Shown: positions 33,455 through 41,365 of the stretch, piece after piece
How the letters are laid out: each line of letters opens with the position of its first letter
Numbering within the stretch: the stretch's first letter is position 1
Source: CADEDH01 sp965216205
Lineage (GTDB): Bacteria; Actinomycetota; Acidimicrobiia; Acidimicrobiales; SZUA-35
NCBI GenBank assembly: GCA_965216205.1
Contig: OZ244139.1
Location: forward strand, 5,828,001 to 5,892,000
Length of the DNA stretch: 64,000 bases
Direction of reading: 5' to 3'
Translations under genes and position numbers: made by a program
Notes under the pieces: generated by a model
Told to the model about the DNA's origin: nothing
What the model saw: only the letters and a program-made list of their open reading frames with translations
Databases searched by the model: none

Positions 33455-34611
33455 GCACACACGAGACGCCGCCGAAGCTGACGGTCGGCGACAGTCCCCA
33501 CTTCGACGAACAGTATCCGCTGTCGCCGATCGACGACTTCATGATCCACCAGACCCCGGATCCGATCCGGATCATGATGACGAGCGACCCCAAGGCCTAC
33601 GAGCGGTACTGGATGGTCTGCCACGACACCGCGGGCGAGGTGCTGGTGGCCACCGGCTGCAGCTTCTACCCCAACCTGGATCGGGCCGAGGCGTACGCCA
33701 TCGTCAACCATCGAGGCATCCACCGAACGGTCCGGGTGTTCCGGCCCCTCGGGGTCGACCGGATGGACATGCGGTTCGGGCCGATCGCCCCCGAGGTGGT
33801 GGAGGGCCTCCGGCGATGGCGGTTCGTGCTGGAGCCCAACGAGTGGAGCATCGAGTTCGACCTCGACTTCCGCGACACCACCCGCCAGATCTTCCGCGAG
33901 CCGACGCTGCCGATCGACCGGGGCTATCCCCGAGGCCGACGGCCCGACGTGACCACCGGATTCGAGAGCTTCGGCGACGTCGAGGGCTGGGTCGACGTCG
34001 CCGGGACCAGGATCGAGATCCGGCCGGGCGAGGGTCGCGGCACCCGGGATCGGCACTGGGGAGTCGGGCGGGGCGTCGGCGGACCGGAGCTCGCCCTCGG
34101 CGGGCGGATGCACGTGGGGGTCAACGGCAACAGCTTCGTGGCCTTCAGCGACTTCACCATCTGGGGCGACAAGGTCTTCCACCGGTTCGGCGACGAGCGA
34201 CCCGGCGATGGCCGGGTGGTCAAGGCGGTCCGGCGGATGCGGTTCGAGCCCGAGACGAAGATCTTCGCCGAGGCCATCGTCGACTACACCCTCGACTCCG
34301 GCGAGACCAAGCAACTCCACTACGAGCGCATCGGCAACCAGACCGCCTACCTCCGCTGCGGCATGTACGGGGGGACGCCAGACAAGGACATCCACCAGGG
34401 GGCCTACGACGGTGGCGACGAGGTGATCGAGGGCGACGTGTTCGACGTGAACGACCCCGAGGTGCGGGCGTCGCTCATGGGTCTCGACGAGCACTTGTGC
34501 CGGGTCACCTGTGACGGGGAGACCGTGACCGGGATCATGCAGCCGATCGACCCGAACGCCTACAACGCCTGCGCCTCGCCCACCCGCGAGGGCTGGTCGT
34601 TCCTCGAATGA
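33451..34611 (+). CDS. Lipocalin/CrtC-like protein (DUF7064-type), second copy in operon
   Basis: A 386-residue cytoplasmic beta-rich protein without signal peptide. It contains F-M-I-H-Q-T-P-D-P near residue 30, many aromatic residues, a R-D-R-H-W-G-V-G segment near 197 and a conserved W-G-D-K-V-F-H. The R-D-R-x-W-G motif parallels R-D-R-T-W-G-R of the protein at 27759, so I place both in the same broad DUF7064/7065 group. It overlaps the ligase stop and the following kinase start by four bases each, so it is tightly coupled to the second kinase. Its function is unknown; repeated pairing with phosphotransferase-fold kinases suggests that they act on the same substrate. Confidence 0.7.
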   Translation: MSTHETPPKLTVGDSPHFDEQYPLSPIDDFMIHQTPDPIRIMMTSDPKAYERYWMVCHDTAGEVLVATGCSFYPNLDRAEAYAIVNHRGIHRTVRVFRPLGVDRMDMRFGPIAPEVVEGLRRWRFVLEPNEWSIEFDLDFRDTTRQIFREPTLPIDRGYPRGRRPDVTTGFESFGDVEGWVDVAGTRIEIRPGEGRGTRDRHWGVGRGVGGPELALGGRMHVGVNGNSFVAFSDFTIWGDKVFHRFGDERPGDGRVVKAVRRMRFEPETKIFAEAIVDYTLDSGETKQLHYERIGNQTAYLRCGMYGGTPDKDIHQGAYDGGDEVIEGDVFDVNDPEVRASLMGLDEHLCRVTCDGETVTGIMQPIDPNAYNACASPTREGWSFLE

Positions 34612-35669
34612 GCACCGGGTCGACACCGGTCACCGCTACGGCCTCGGTCGCCGAGGTGACCGAGGCCCTCGAACGGTTCCTGGCCAATGAGCTCGGCCCG
34701 GTCACGGATCTCGTCGTCACCGACGTCGCCCTCATCTCGTCGATCGGGAACGCCCGCGAGCCGTGGTCGTTCACGGTGTCGTGGCGAGATGACGACGGCG
34801 ATGACGACGGCAGCGGCGACGGCGCGGAGCGGGTCGAGCGGTGCGTGCTGCTGCGCAAGGCCGAGGCCGGCCAGTTGGAGACCGAGCTCGGACCGGAGTT
34901 CGCCACCATCCGGGCGCTCGGCAGCGCCGACGTGCCGGTGCCGCGGGCGTTGTGGTGCGACGAGACCGGCGACTGGTTGGGTCAGCCGTTCTTCGTCACC
35001 GCCTTCGTCCCCGGGACGGCGAGCATGCGCCCCCTCCGGAACGAAGCGGGCGATGCGACGCTCCGGTCGGTCGCCCTCCAGCTGGCTCGGGCCGCAGCCA
35101 GGCTCCACCGGTTCGACTGGTCATCGGTCGACGAGGAGTGGGACCACACCGTCACCCGCGACGGCGTGGCGCTCGCCCAGCTCGAGCTGTGGCGGGACCA
35201 GTTCGAGCGGCATCGGCTCGAAGCCCATCCAGTGCTGGCGTGGGCGTTCGAGCACCTCGCCCAGAACCCGCCCGTGGCCGACAGGATCTCGATCGTCCAC
35301 GGCGACCTCCGGTTCGGCAACGTGCTCTATGACGGACACGAGCTCACGGCCCTGCTCGACTGGGAGATGACCCACCTCGGCGACCCCGTCGAGGACCTCG
35401 GCTGGGTCTACCGCAAGCTGTGGAGCCCCCAACGCTCGCTCCCTTTCGAGGAGTTCCTCGCCGCCTACACCGAGGAGCTCGGCTCGTCGATCGACCCCGA
35501 TGCCCTCCGCTGGTATGAGGCGTTCAGCGAGCTGAAGCACAGCATCATCTCCCTCACCGCGGCCCGGTCGTTCGACGACGGCCTCACCCGCAACCTGCGC
35601 CACGCCGACCGGGCGGAGACGGTGCCGGCCTTCTCCCGGCGGCTGCTCGAGCTGGTGCCGTCGTGCTGA
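34608..35669 (+). CDS. Phosphotransferase-fold kinase (ACAD10/11-like), intact catalytic loop
   Basis: A 353-residue APH-fold kinase. Lys84 in V-L-L-R-K is a candidate ATP-binding lysine. The catalytic loop is V-H-G-D-L-R-F-G-N-V with Asp233 and Asn238, and the metal site is L-L-D-W-E-M (Asp251). Residues 60-75 are an unusual Asp/Gly-rich insert. Eukaryotic ACAD10 and ACAD11 carry a kinase domain of this type that phosphorylates hydroxyacyl-CoA, so phosphorylation of a hydroxylated CoA-ester intermediate is an attractive inference here. It is coupled upstream to the DUF7064-type protein (ATGA) and downstream to a small helical protein (7-base overlap). Unlike the first kinase of the operon it keeps the catalytic Asp. 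Confidence 0.86.
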   Translation: MSTGSTPVTATASVAEVTEALERFLANELGPVTDLVVTDVALISSIGNAREPWSFTVSWRDDDGDDDGSGDGAERVERCVLLRKAEAGQLETELGPEFATIRALGSADVPVPRALWCDETGDWLGQPFFVTAFVPGTASMRPLRNEAGDATLRSVALQLARAAARLHRFDWSSVDEEWDHTVTRDGVALAQLELWRDQFERHRLEAHPVLAWAFEHLAQNPPVADRISIVHGDLRFGNVLYDGHELTALLDWEMTHLGDPVEDLGWVYRKLWSPQRSLPFEEFLAAYTEELGSSIDPDALRWYEAFSELKHSIISLTAARSFDDGLTRNLRHADRAETVPAFSRRLLELVPSC

Positions 35670-36121
35670 GCCCGTCGCCCAGCAGGTTGCTCGCCGGCGT
35701 CGCCCACGCCCTCGACGAGACCGTGCTCCCGGCCATGGAGCGGGGACCGGCCCGCAACCAGCTCCTCGCCGCGATCGGGATCGTCCGACGATGCGCCGCC
35801 ACCGTCGACGCGTTCGGCCCGACCCTGCACGAGGAGTGCGCCGACCTCGTGATGTCGCTCCGATCGATCGTCGAGGCGGATGCCCGTCTGGTCATCGATC
35901 GGGCGTCGGTCGACGCCGCGCTCGTCACGGCCGACGAGGTGCTGGCTCAGCCGTACCCGGCGGTACCCGATCTCGTCGCGGCGGTGTTGGCGCTGCATCA
36001 GGCGGCGGCCGACGTCGCCGTGGCTGCCGAGCGGCAACGGTCGACCACCCGACCGGCGGTTCGTGCGCTCCTGCAGCGGATGACGGATCGGCAGGACGCG
36101 CTGGGGCTGTCGCCATGGTGA
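35663..36121 (+). CDS. Small helical protein, second copy, partner of kinase
   Basis: A 152-residue, mostly alpha-helical, Ala/Leu-rich protein starting at a GTG seven bases inside the kinase gene. The N-terminal half fits the same pattern as the protein at 28745 (hydrophobic-A-x2-L-x3-V-x-P-A-x6-R-x-Q, then a helix ending V-D). I do not recognise a named family. Both copies of this small gene are translationally linked to a phosphotransferase-fold gene, one before and one after it, which supports a physical or functional partnership. It overlaps the CoA-transferase gene start. Confidence 0.65.
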   Translation: MLSPSPSRLLAGVAHALDETVLPAMERGPARNQLLAAIGIVRRCAATVDAFGPTLHEECADLVMSLRSIVEADARLVIDRASVDAALVTADEVLAQPYPAVPDLVAAVLALHQAAADVAVAAERQRSTTRPAVRALLQRMTDRQDALGLSPW

Positions 36122-38490
36122 GCAGCACCGAGCGGACCGGCCTGGCGGGCATACGACTCCTCGAGGTGGCGAGCGGGTTCGGCCCGGCGTGGGTGGGGAA
36201 GCTCTTCGCCGACCTCGGCGCTGACGTCATCCGCTTCGAGCGCCCGGAGGACACCGTGCGGAGCCGGCCCTTCGAGGTCCACCGGTGGATCAACGCCAAC
36301 AAGCGGTCGGCGACCTCGAACCTCCCATCGCTCGTCGCCGGGGCCGACGTGGTGGTCCACGGCTTCAGCCCCCGGGACGCAACCGAACGCGGCCTCGACC
36401 ACGACACGTTGACGGCGGCTGGCCGGCCGGAGCTCGTCGTGGCGTCGGTGACCCCGTTCGGGGCGGTCGGACCCTACGCCGACCACGCCGCCGAGGAGCT
36501 CAACGTCATCCATGCGTCGAGCTGGGGTTTCCTGTCGCCGGCGGCCGCCACCGACGAGGACCTGCCGCCCCTCAAAGCGGCCGGTCATCACGCATCGATC
36601 CTGGTCGCCAACGTGGCGGCGTCGGTCACGCTGGCCGCGTTCGACCGGGCGGAACGCACCGGGGTGGGAACCTTCGTCGACTTCTCGTCGTTCGCCGCTG
36701 CGGCCAAGATGACCGAGACCGCGCCGGTCGGGGCCTCGTTCCAGGGCGCCGACGCATCCCGGCTCGGTACCAGGACGATCGAGCCGTGGGCGATCTACCA
36801 GTGCGCCGATGGGCTGGTGCAGGTCCTCTGTGTGGAGTCGGCCCACTGGGAGGCACTGCTCGATCTCATGGACCGGCCGGCGTGGAGCGAGCTCGAGGTG
36901 TTCGCCACCAATGAGGCACGGCAGGAGAACGCCGACCTGCTCCACCTCTACATCGGCGAGTGGATGGCGACCCAGAACGTGGCGGAGCTGTACCGGGTCG
37001 CCCAGGCGGCCCGGATCCCGCTGACCCCGCTCAACACGATGGCCCAGATCGAGACCGACCCGCAGTTCGAGGCCCGGGGGTTCCTGGTCGACACCGCCGA
37101 TGGACTGCGGGTGCCGGGGCCCGGCTACCAGACCGATCGCGGGTGGTGGAGCCAGCGGCGAGCAGCGCCGGGCGTGGGCGAGCACAACGGCGACGGCTGG
37201 CTCGCTCGTGCCGATACCGAGCCGAGCCCCACCAGCACGACCCTCGTCGCCGCCGCGGCAGACAGCCGATTCGATCCGGCCAGGCCGCTCGACGGCATCC
37301 GGGTGTGCGACTTCACCTGGGTGTGGGCGGGACCGTTCTGCACCCAGTACCTGGCCCACCTCGGCGCCGATGTGATCCGGCTGGAATCGCCCGACCACCT
37401 CTGCCTCTTCCGCCGCCTTCCCTTCAACCCGCCCGGCGTGCCGCTCGGTCCCGACTCGGCCGGCGTCTTCCAGTGGTACAACTCCGACAAGCGGAGCATG
37501 TCGATCGACCTGCGACATCCCGACGCCGCCGAGATCGTGCGCCGGCTGGTCGCCCAGAGCGATGTGGTGGTCGACAACTTCGGCGTCGGGGTGATGGATG
37601 CCCTCGGGTTCGGGGTTGACGCGCTCCGTGCGATCAACCCCGACGTGATCGTCGCGTCACTCTCGGGCTACGGCCAGACCGGCCCGTCGTCGGGCTACAT
37701 GGCCTACGGTCCGGCCGGTGGCGCCTTCTCCGGCCTCTACGCCGCAACCGGCTATGAAGGCGGCCCCCCGGTGGAGACCGGGGTGGCCGTGGGCGACCCC
37801 GGCACCGGGATCACCGCCGCCTGGGCGATCGTGGCCGCCCTGGTGGCCCGGCGCCGCAACGGCGAGGTGGTCCGGATCGACGTGGCGATGGTGGAGGCGA
37901 TCGCCAGCACCCTCGGGGAGGTGTGGATGGAGTACCGAAGCGAGGGCACCACCCCGCCTCGGCGGGGCAACCGCGACCCGCAGTGGGCGCCCCACAACTG
38001 TTACCCAACGGCCGGCGACGACGAGTGGGTCACGATCGCCTGCTCGAGCGACGAGGCGTGGCGGTCCCTCGCGGCGGTCATCGATCACGACCTCGTCGAC
38101 GACGATCGCTTCGCCACCGCCACCGGGCGCAAGCGGAACGAAGCGGCGCTCGACGAGCTCGTGACGGCGTGGACGCGAGCTGGCGACCGGTGGGAGTTGA
38201 CCCATCGGCTGCAGGCGGTGGGGGTGGCAGCGATGCCGTCGCTCTCCCCGCTCGACCTCTGGCGTGACGATCCCCAGCTCCGGGCGCTCGGCATGTTGGA
38301 GCGCCCGAACCATCCGGTCACCGGCAACCACGTGGTGGCCGGCGTGCCGTGGCGGCTCAGCACGGGGCCGAACGGCATCCGCCGCCCGGCCCCAACCCTC
38401 GGCCAGCACACCGTCGAGATCCTCACCGACCTCCTCGGCTTCGACGCCGACGCGGTTGGCGCGCTCCGGTCGAGCGGCGCCCTCGGCTGA
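36115..38490 (+). CDS. Tandem class III (CaiB/BaiF) CoA transferase, two domains
   Basis: A 791-residue protein made of two CoA-transferase family III units. The first covers about residues 8-370, with L-L-E-V-A-S-G-F-G-P-A-W and L-F-A-D-L-G-A-D-V-I-R-F-E. The second starts near 388 with V-C-D-F-T-W-V-W-A-G-P-F-C and L-G-A-D-V-I-R-L-E. A single-unit family member is about 400 residues. The second unit has the usual active-site region (S-G-Y-G-Q-T-G-P) and looks fully conserved; the first is more diverged (V-T-P-F-G-A-V-G-P). These enzymes move CoA between carboxylic acids. It is the last gene of the GntR operon, and the ATG at 36115 (or GTG at 36118) overlaps the preceding stop. Confidence 0.9.
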   Translation: MVSSTERTGLAGIRLLEVASGFGPAWVGKLFADLGADVIRFERPEDTVRSRPFEVHRWINANKRSATSNLPSLVAGADVVVHGFSPRDATERGLDHDTLTAAGRPELVVASVTPFGAVGPYADHAAEELNVIHASSWGFLSPAAATDEDLPPLKAAGHHASILVANVAASVTLAAFDRAERTGVGTFVDFSSFAAAAKMTETAPVGASFQGADASRLGTRTIEPWAIYQCADGLVQVLCVESAHWEALLDLMDRPAWSELEVFATNEARQENADLLHLYIGEWMATQNVAELYRVAQAARIPLTPLNTMAQIETDPQFEARGFLVDTADGLRVPGPGYQTDRGWWSQRRAAPGVGEHNGDGWLARADTEPSPTSTTLVAAAADSRFDPARPLDGIRVCDFTWVWAGPFCTQYLAHLGADVIRLESPDHLCLFRRLPFNPPGVPLGPDSAGVFQWYNSDKRSMSIDLRHPDAAEIVRRLVAQSDVVVDNFGVGVMDALGFGVDALRAINPDVIVASLSGYGQTGPSSGYMAYGPAGGAFSGLYAATGYEGGPPVETGVAVGDPGTGITAAWAIVAALVARRRNGEVVRIDVAMVEAIASTLGEVWMEYRSEGTTPPRRGNRDPQWAPHNCYPTAGDDEWVTIACSSDEAWRSLAAVIDHDLVDDDRFATATGRKRNEAALDELVTAWTRAGDRWELTHRLQAVGVAAMPSLSPLDLWRDDPQLRALGMLERPNHPVTGNHVVAGVPWRLSTGPNGIRRPAPTLGQHTVEILTDLLGFDADAVGALRSSGALG

Positions 38491-38531
38491 CAGCCAGCTA
38501 CGAGCCACGAGTCTGCCCTCCCCCGACTCGG

Positions 38532-38562
38532 CACGGTGATGCACGATGCGCGCATCACCGTG
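38532..38562. promoter_or_regulatory. 11-bp inverted repeat upstream of vapBC
   Basis: CACGGTGATGC at 38532-38542 is the exact inverse of GCATCACCGTG at 38552-38562, with a second palindrome GATGCGCGCATC at 38545-38556 overlapping its right arm. A -10-like TACAGT follows at 38563-38568, seven bases before the antitoxin GTG. The site is well placed for VapBC autorepression; it could also terminate the upstream operon. Confidence 0.55.
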
Positions 38563-38575
38563 TACAGTGGTGTGG

Positions 38576-38815
38576 GTGCGAACCACGGTGACGCTCGATG
38601 ACGACATTCGCAAGGCACTGGACGACCTGCGGCGCGAGCGCGGGCTCGGAACGTCGGCCGCACTGAACGAGCTCGCCCGACGTGGTCTCGCTGCGTCGGT
38701 CGCTGCGAGCTCCGAGCCGTTCCGGCAGGAGACGTCGGCGATGGGGCGACCACGATTCGACATCGACAACATCGGGGAGGTGCTCGAACTCCTCGAGGGT
38801 CCCGGCCACCGATGA
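38576..38815 (+). CDS. vapB: VapB-like antitoxin (ribbon-helix-helix)
   Basis: A 79-residue protein. The N-terminal ribbon-helix-helix domain is R-T-T-V-T-L-D-D-D-I-R-K-A-L followed by a helix with S-A-A-L-N-E-L-A-R-R-G-L. The C-terminal tail M-G-R-P-R-F-D-I-D-N-I is likely the toxin-neutralising segment. The start is the GTG at 38576, at the end of a palindromic operator and close behind a -10 box, fitting a leaderless mRNA. The stop overlaps the toxin gene start by four bases, the standard toxin-antitoxin layout. Confidence 0.85.
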   Translation: MRTTVTLDDDIRKALDDLRRERGLGTSAALNELARRGLAASVAASSEPFRQETSAMGRPRFDIDNIGEVLELLEGPGHR

Positions 38816-39246
38816 TCGTCGACGCGAACGTCCTCCTCTATGCACGAAACGAGTCGGCCCAGCAGCACGACATGGCCAAGGAGTGGCTCGAGCGCGCTCT
38901 CAACGGCGACACTCGTGTCGGATTGCCGTGGTGGTCTCTCGCAGCCTTCGTGCGGATCGCAACGAACCCCCGAGTCTTCGCACGACCGCTGTCAGCGGAC
39001 GAGGCGGCGCGACAGGTCGAGGACTGGTTGCACGCGCCGCGTGCCTGGATCGCCGAGCCGACCTCGGCCTTCGCCGACATCTTCCTGGAACTGCTCCGTC
39101 GGTACAGGGTCACGGCGGGCCTGACCACTGACGCCCAGCTCGCTGCGCTCGCCATCGAGCACGGCGTGCCGATGATCTCGGCCGACGCCGACTTCGCTCG
39201 ATTCCAGGAGCTCGACTGGATCGATCCGTTCTCCGAGTCGAGCTAG
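38812..39246 (+). CDS. vapC: VapC-like PIN-domain ribonuclease toxin
   Basis: A 144-residue PIN-domain protein. The first conserved Asp is in M-I-V-D-A-N-V-L-L-Y (Asp4), further acidic residues are in T-T-D-A-Q-L-A-A-L-A and I-S-A-D-A-D-F-A-R-F. The usual mid-domain Glu region reads L-A-A-F-V-R-I-A-T-N-P-R, with Ala where many VapCs have Glu, a variation seen in this subgroup. The toxin is expected to cleave tRNA or rRNA when the antitoxin is lost. Its ATG overlaps the antitoxin stop. A 40-base gap separates it from the convergent crotonase gene. Confidence 0.88.
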   Translation: MIVDANVLLYARNESAQQHDMAKEWLERALNGDTRVGLPWWSLAAFVRIATNPRVFARPLSADEAARQVEDWLHAPRAWIAEPTSAFADIFLELLRRYRVTAGLTTDAQLAALAIEHGVPMISADADFARFQELDWIDPFSESS

Positions 39247-39286
39247 CCGTCCCGAGTACGCCGGCCCGCGGCGGTCCGGGGCGCCC

Positions 39287-40096
39287 TCACTCCTCGGTCG
39301 GTTCGCCTCGGGCGACGGCGATGCCGGGCATCGTCTTGCGGGAGCCGTAGGGGTTGTCCTTGTCGAAGAAGGCGCCGCCGAGATTGGCGAGCATGTAGGC
39401 GGAGTGCCCGGCGGTGATCGCCGCCCGGAACCCCATGGCGTCCTGGGCGTCGTTGACCTGACGCTTGATCATCTGGGCCGCCAGCGGAGGGAGCGTGGCG
39501 ATGCGCTCGGCTTTGGCCATGGCGGCGTCGTCGAGCTCCGCCGGCGGTACCACGTTGGCCACGAACCCGAGCTCGTGGGCGTCGGCTGCGCTGAGCAGCC
39601 CCTGCTCCCACATGAGGTCCTTGGCCCGACGGGCCCCGATGTCCCAAGGGGTCGACTGGTACTGGAAGAGGAACGGGATGAACTGGGCGTCGTCGGCGGC
39701 GACGATCAGATCCATGGCCGAGGCGACCATCCACCCGCCGTAGATGCACAACCCCTGCACCGCAGCGAGCGTGGGCTTCGGCAGGTCGCGCCACCGCAAC
39801 GTGTTCTCCACGTTCCAGTCCCAGGAGCGCTGGTGCAGGCCGTGGACGCCGCCGGGATAGGGCCTGGCCTCCCGGTCGGCCAGCTCCTCCGCGGTGCCGA
39901 TGTCGTGGCCCGACGACCAGTGCTCACCGTTGCCGAACAGCACGACCACCCGCACGTCGTGATCGGCCATGGCCTCGCCGAACGCCTCGTCGAGCTCCTC
40001 GAGGAGGACCCGCGACTGGGCATTCCGGTACTCCGGCCGGTCCATGGTGATCCTGGCCACCGCCCCGGCTCGTTCGTAGCCATCCGTTTCGCCCAC
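39287..40096 (-). CDS. Enoyl-CoA hydratase/isomerase family protein
   Basis: A 269-residue crotonase-fold protein. The oxyanion-hole segments are F-G-N-G-E-H-W-S-S-G-H-D-I-G near residue 65 and Q-G-L-C-I-Y-G-G-W near 120. The C-terminal part has E-L-G-F-V-A-N-V-V-P, the usual trimerisation-side motif. The two glutamates of classical hydratases are not obvious, and the loop Y-Q-S-T-P-W-D takes their place, so the reaction may be isomerisation, hydrolysis or another crotonase chemistry. The start is the GTG at 40096 with GGGAG about seven bases upstream. It is a single gene divergent from the secreted propeller protein and probably serves fatty-acid or ring-derived CoA ester breakdown. Confidence 0.86.
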   Translation of the reverse strand: MGETDGYERAGAVARITMDRPEYRNAQSRVLLEELDEAFGEAMADHDVRVVVLFGNGEHWSSGHDIGTAEELADREARPYPGGVHGLHQRSWDWNVENTLRWRDLPKPTLAAVQGLCIYGGWMVASAMDLIVAADDAQFIPFLFQYQSTPWDIGARRAKDLMWEQGLLSAADAHELGFVANVVPPAELDDAAMAKAERIATLPPLAAQMIKRQVNDAQDAMGFRAAITAGHSAYMLANLGGAFFDKDNPYGSRKTMPGIAVARGEPTEE

Positions 40097-40129
40097 TGCC
40101 GATCTCCCACCGAGGCAGCACCACAACCC

Positions 40130-40158
40130 TTGACGGTTGTACAACATGTGACTAAACC
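40130..40158 (+). promoter_or_regulatory. Promoter with palindromic operator
   Basis: TTGACG (40130-40135), a 17-base spacer and TAAACC (40153-40158) precede the gene at 40226. The spacer begins with the perfect palindrome GTTGTACAAC (40136-40145), where a repressor dimer would block the polymerase. No regulator gene is adjacent. Confidence 0.45.
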
Positions 40159-40225
40159 CATCGGCAGACCGTCGCCAGCACCGATCCTGGTGCATCCGTC
40201 CCCACCGGCGGTCCGGAGGGTTGAC

Positions 40226-41362
40226 ATGATCACCAGTCGTGCTCGTACGGCGATCGCCGTTGTGGCCATCGTTGCGATGCTGGGGGCCGCAGCGGCGCCC
40301 GGCGGTGCCGAGGAGAACGCCGAGCCGGACGTCGTTGCGTCGGGTCTCGACCAACCGCGGGGTCTCGACTTCAGCAGCCGCGGCGACCTCTACATCGCCG
40401 AGGCCGGTAGCGGCGGTGATCTGGAGGAGGTCGGTTTCTTCGCCGGCGCCGATCACTGCACCGGTCTCACCGGGGCTGTGACCCGGGTCGATCGGAACGG
40501 CGTCCAGGAGCGGGTCATCGAGGGTCTGCCGTCGGCCGGTCACTGCGATGGTGGCCAGCAGGGCCTCGGCCCGGCCGGCGTCGTGGCCGAGGGGCGGCGC
40601 GACGTCGTCGTCCAGATGGGCTCCACCGCCAGCTTCGACCCCAACGCCGTCCTGACCGTCGGCGCCGATCTCTACGGTCGGGTGCTGGACACCCGCGACG
40701 ACGGCACCATCCGGTCGGTCATCGCCGACGTCACCAGCTTCGAAGCAGCGGTCGACCTCGACGGGGAGGGCTACGACTCCAACCCGACCGACCTCGCGCG
40801 CTACGGCGGCGGCTACGTGGTGACCGACGCCGGGGCCAACGCCGTCCACGTCATCGACGGCCGCGGTCGACTGGTTCGCAGCGTGCTCGTGCCCCAGGAC
40901 GACTGCCCCGGCAACCCCGGGAACTGCTTTGGCGACACCACCCTCGATTCGGTGCCGACCGGCGTCACCGCGGGCCCCGGCGACACGTTCTACATCAGCA
41001 CGCTCTCGGGCGTGGTGGCCGACTTCACGGTGAACCCCCCGGTGATCGGATTCCAGCCCGGCAACGGCAAGGTCTTCGCCTTCGACGCCAAGACCGGCGA
41101 GATCTCCGCTCTGGCCACCGGACTGACCACCGTGATCGACGTCGCCTACGACCGGCGGGCCGGCGTGGTCTACGCCGCCGAGTTCCTCACCGGTGCGGTG
41201 TGGAGTATCGACGTCGAAACCGGCGACCGGACCCAGGTCATCGCCCCGGGGCAGCTCATCACCCCCGGCGGGCTCGCGGTAGACCGCCACGGCGACCTCT
41301 ACGTGTCGGTCCTCACCGCCGCCCCCGGCAACGTCGGCCAGGTTCTCCGCTTCGACATGTAG
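40226..41362 (+). CDS. Secreted ScyD/ScyE-like beta-propeller protein
   Basis: A 378-residue protein with a signal peptide (residues 1-28, R-A-R-T then V-A-I-V-A-M-L-G-A-A-A-A). The mature part repeats short beta-propeller strands such as L-D-Q-P-R-G-L-D-F, N-P-T-D-L-A-R-Y, P-T-G-V-T-A-G-P-G-D-T-F-Y and P-G-G-L-A-V-D-R-H-G-D-L-Y-V, the pattern of the ScyD/ScyE family of NHL-like propellers. A strong GGAGGG ribosome-binding site lies five bases before the ATG at 40226. Its extracytoplasmic function is unknown; in cyanobacteria related proteins act in scytonemin formation, which is not expected here. Confidence 0.83.
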   Translation: MITSRARTAIAVVAIVAMLGAAAAPGGAEENAEPDVVASGLDQPRGLDFSSRGDLYIAEAGSGGDLEEVGFFAGADHCTGLTGAVTRVDRNGVQERVIEGLPSAGHCDGGQQGLGPAGVVAEGRRDVVVQMGSTASFDPNAVLTVGADLYGRVLDTRDDGTIRSVIADVTSFEAAVDLDGEGYDSNPTDLARYGGGYVVTDAGANAVHVIDGRGRLVRSVLVPQDDCPGNPGNCFGDTTLDSVPTGVTAGPGDTFYISTLSGVVADFTVNPPVIGFQPGNGKVFAFDAKTGEISALATGLTTVIDVAYDRRAGVVYAAEFLTGAVWSIDVETGDRTQVIAPGQLITPGGLAVDRHGDLYVSVLTAAPGNVGQVLRFDM

Positions 41363-41365
41363 CAC

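Noticed and set aside
38812..39246. VapC as an inactive toxin because the central Glu is missing
   Set aside because: The same Ala/Leu-Ala-Phe variation is common in this VapC subgroup, and the other acidic residues are present.
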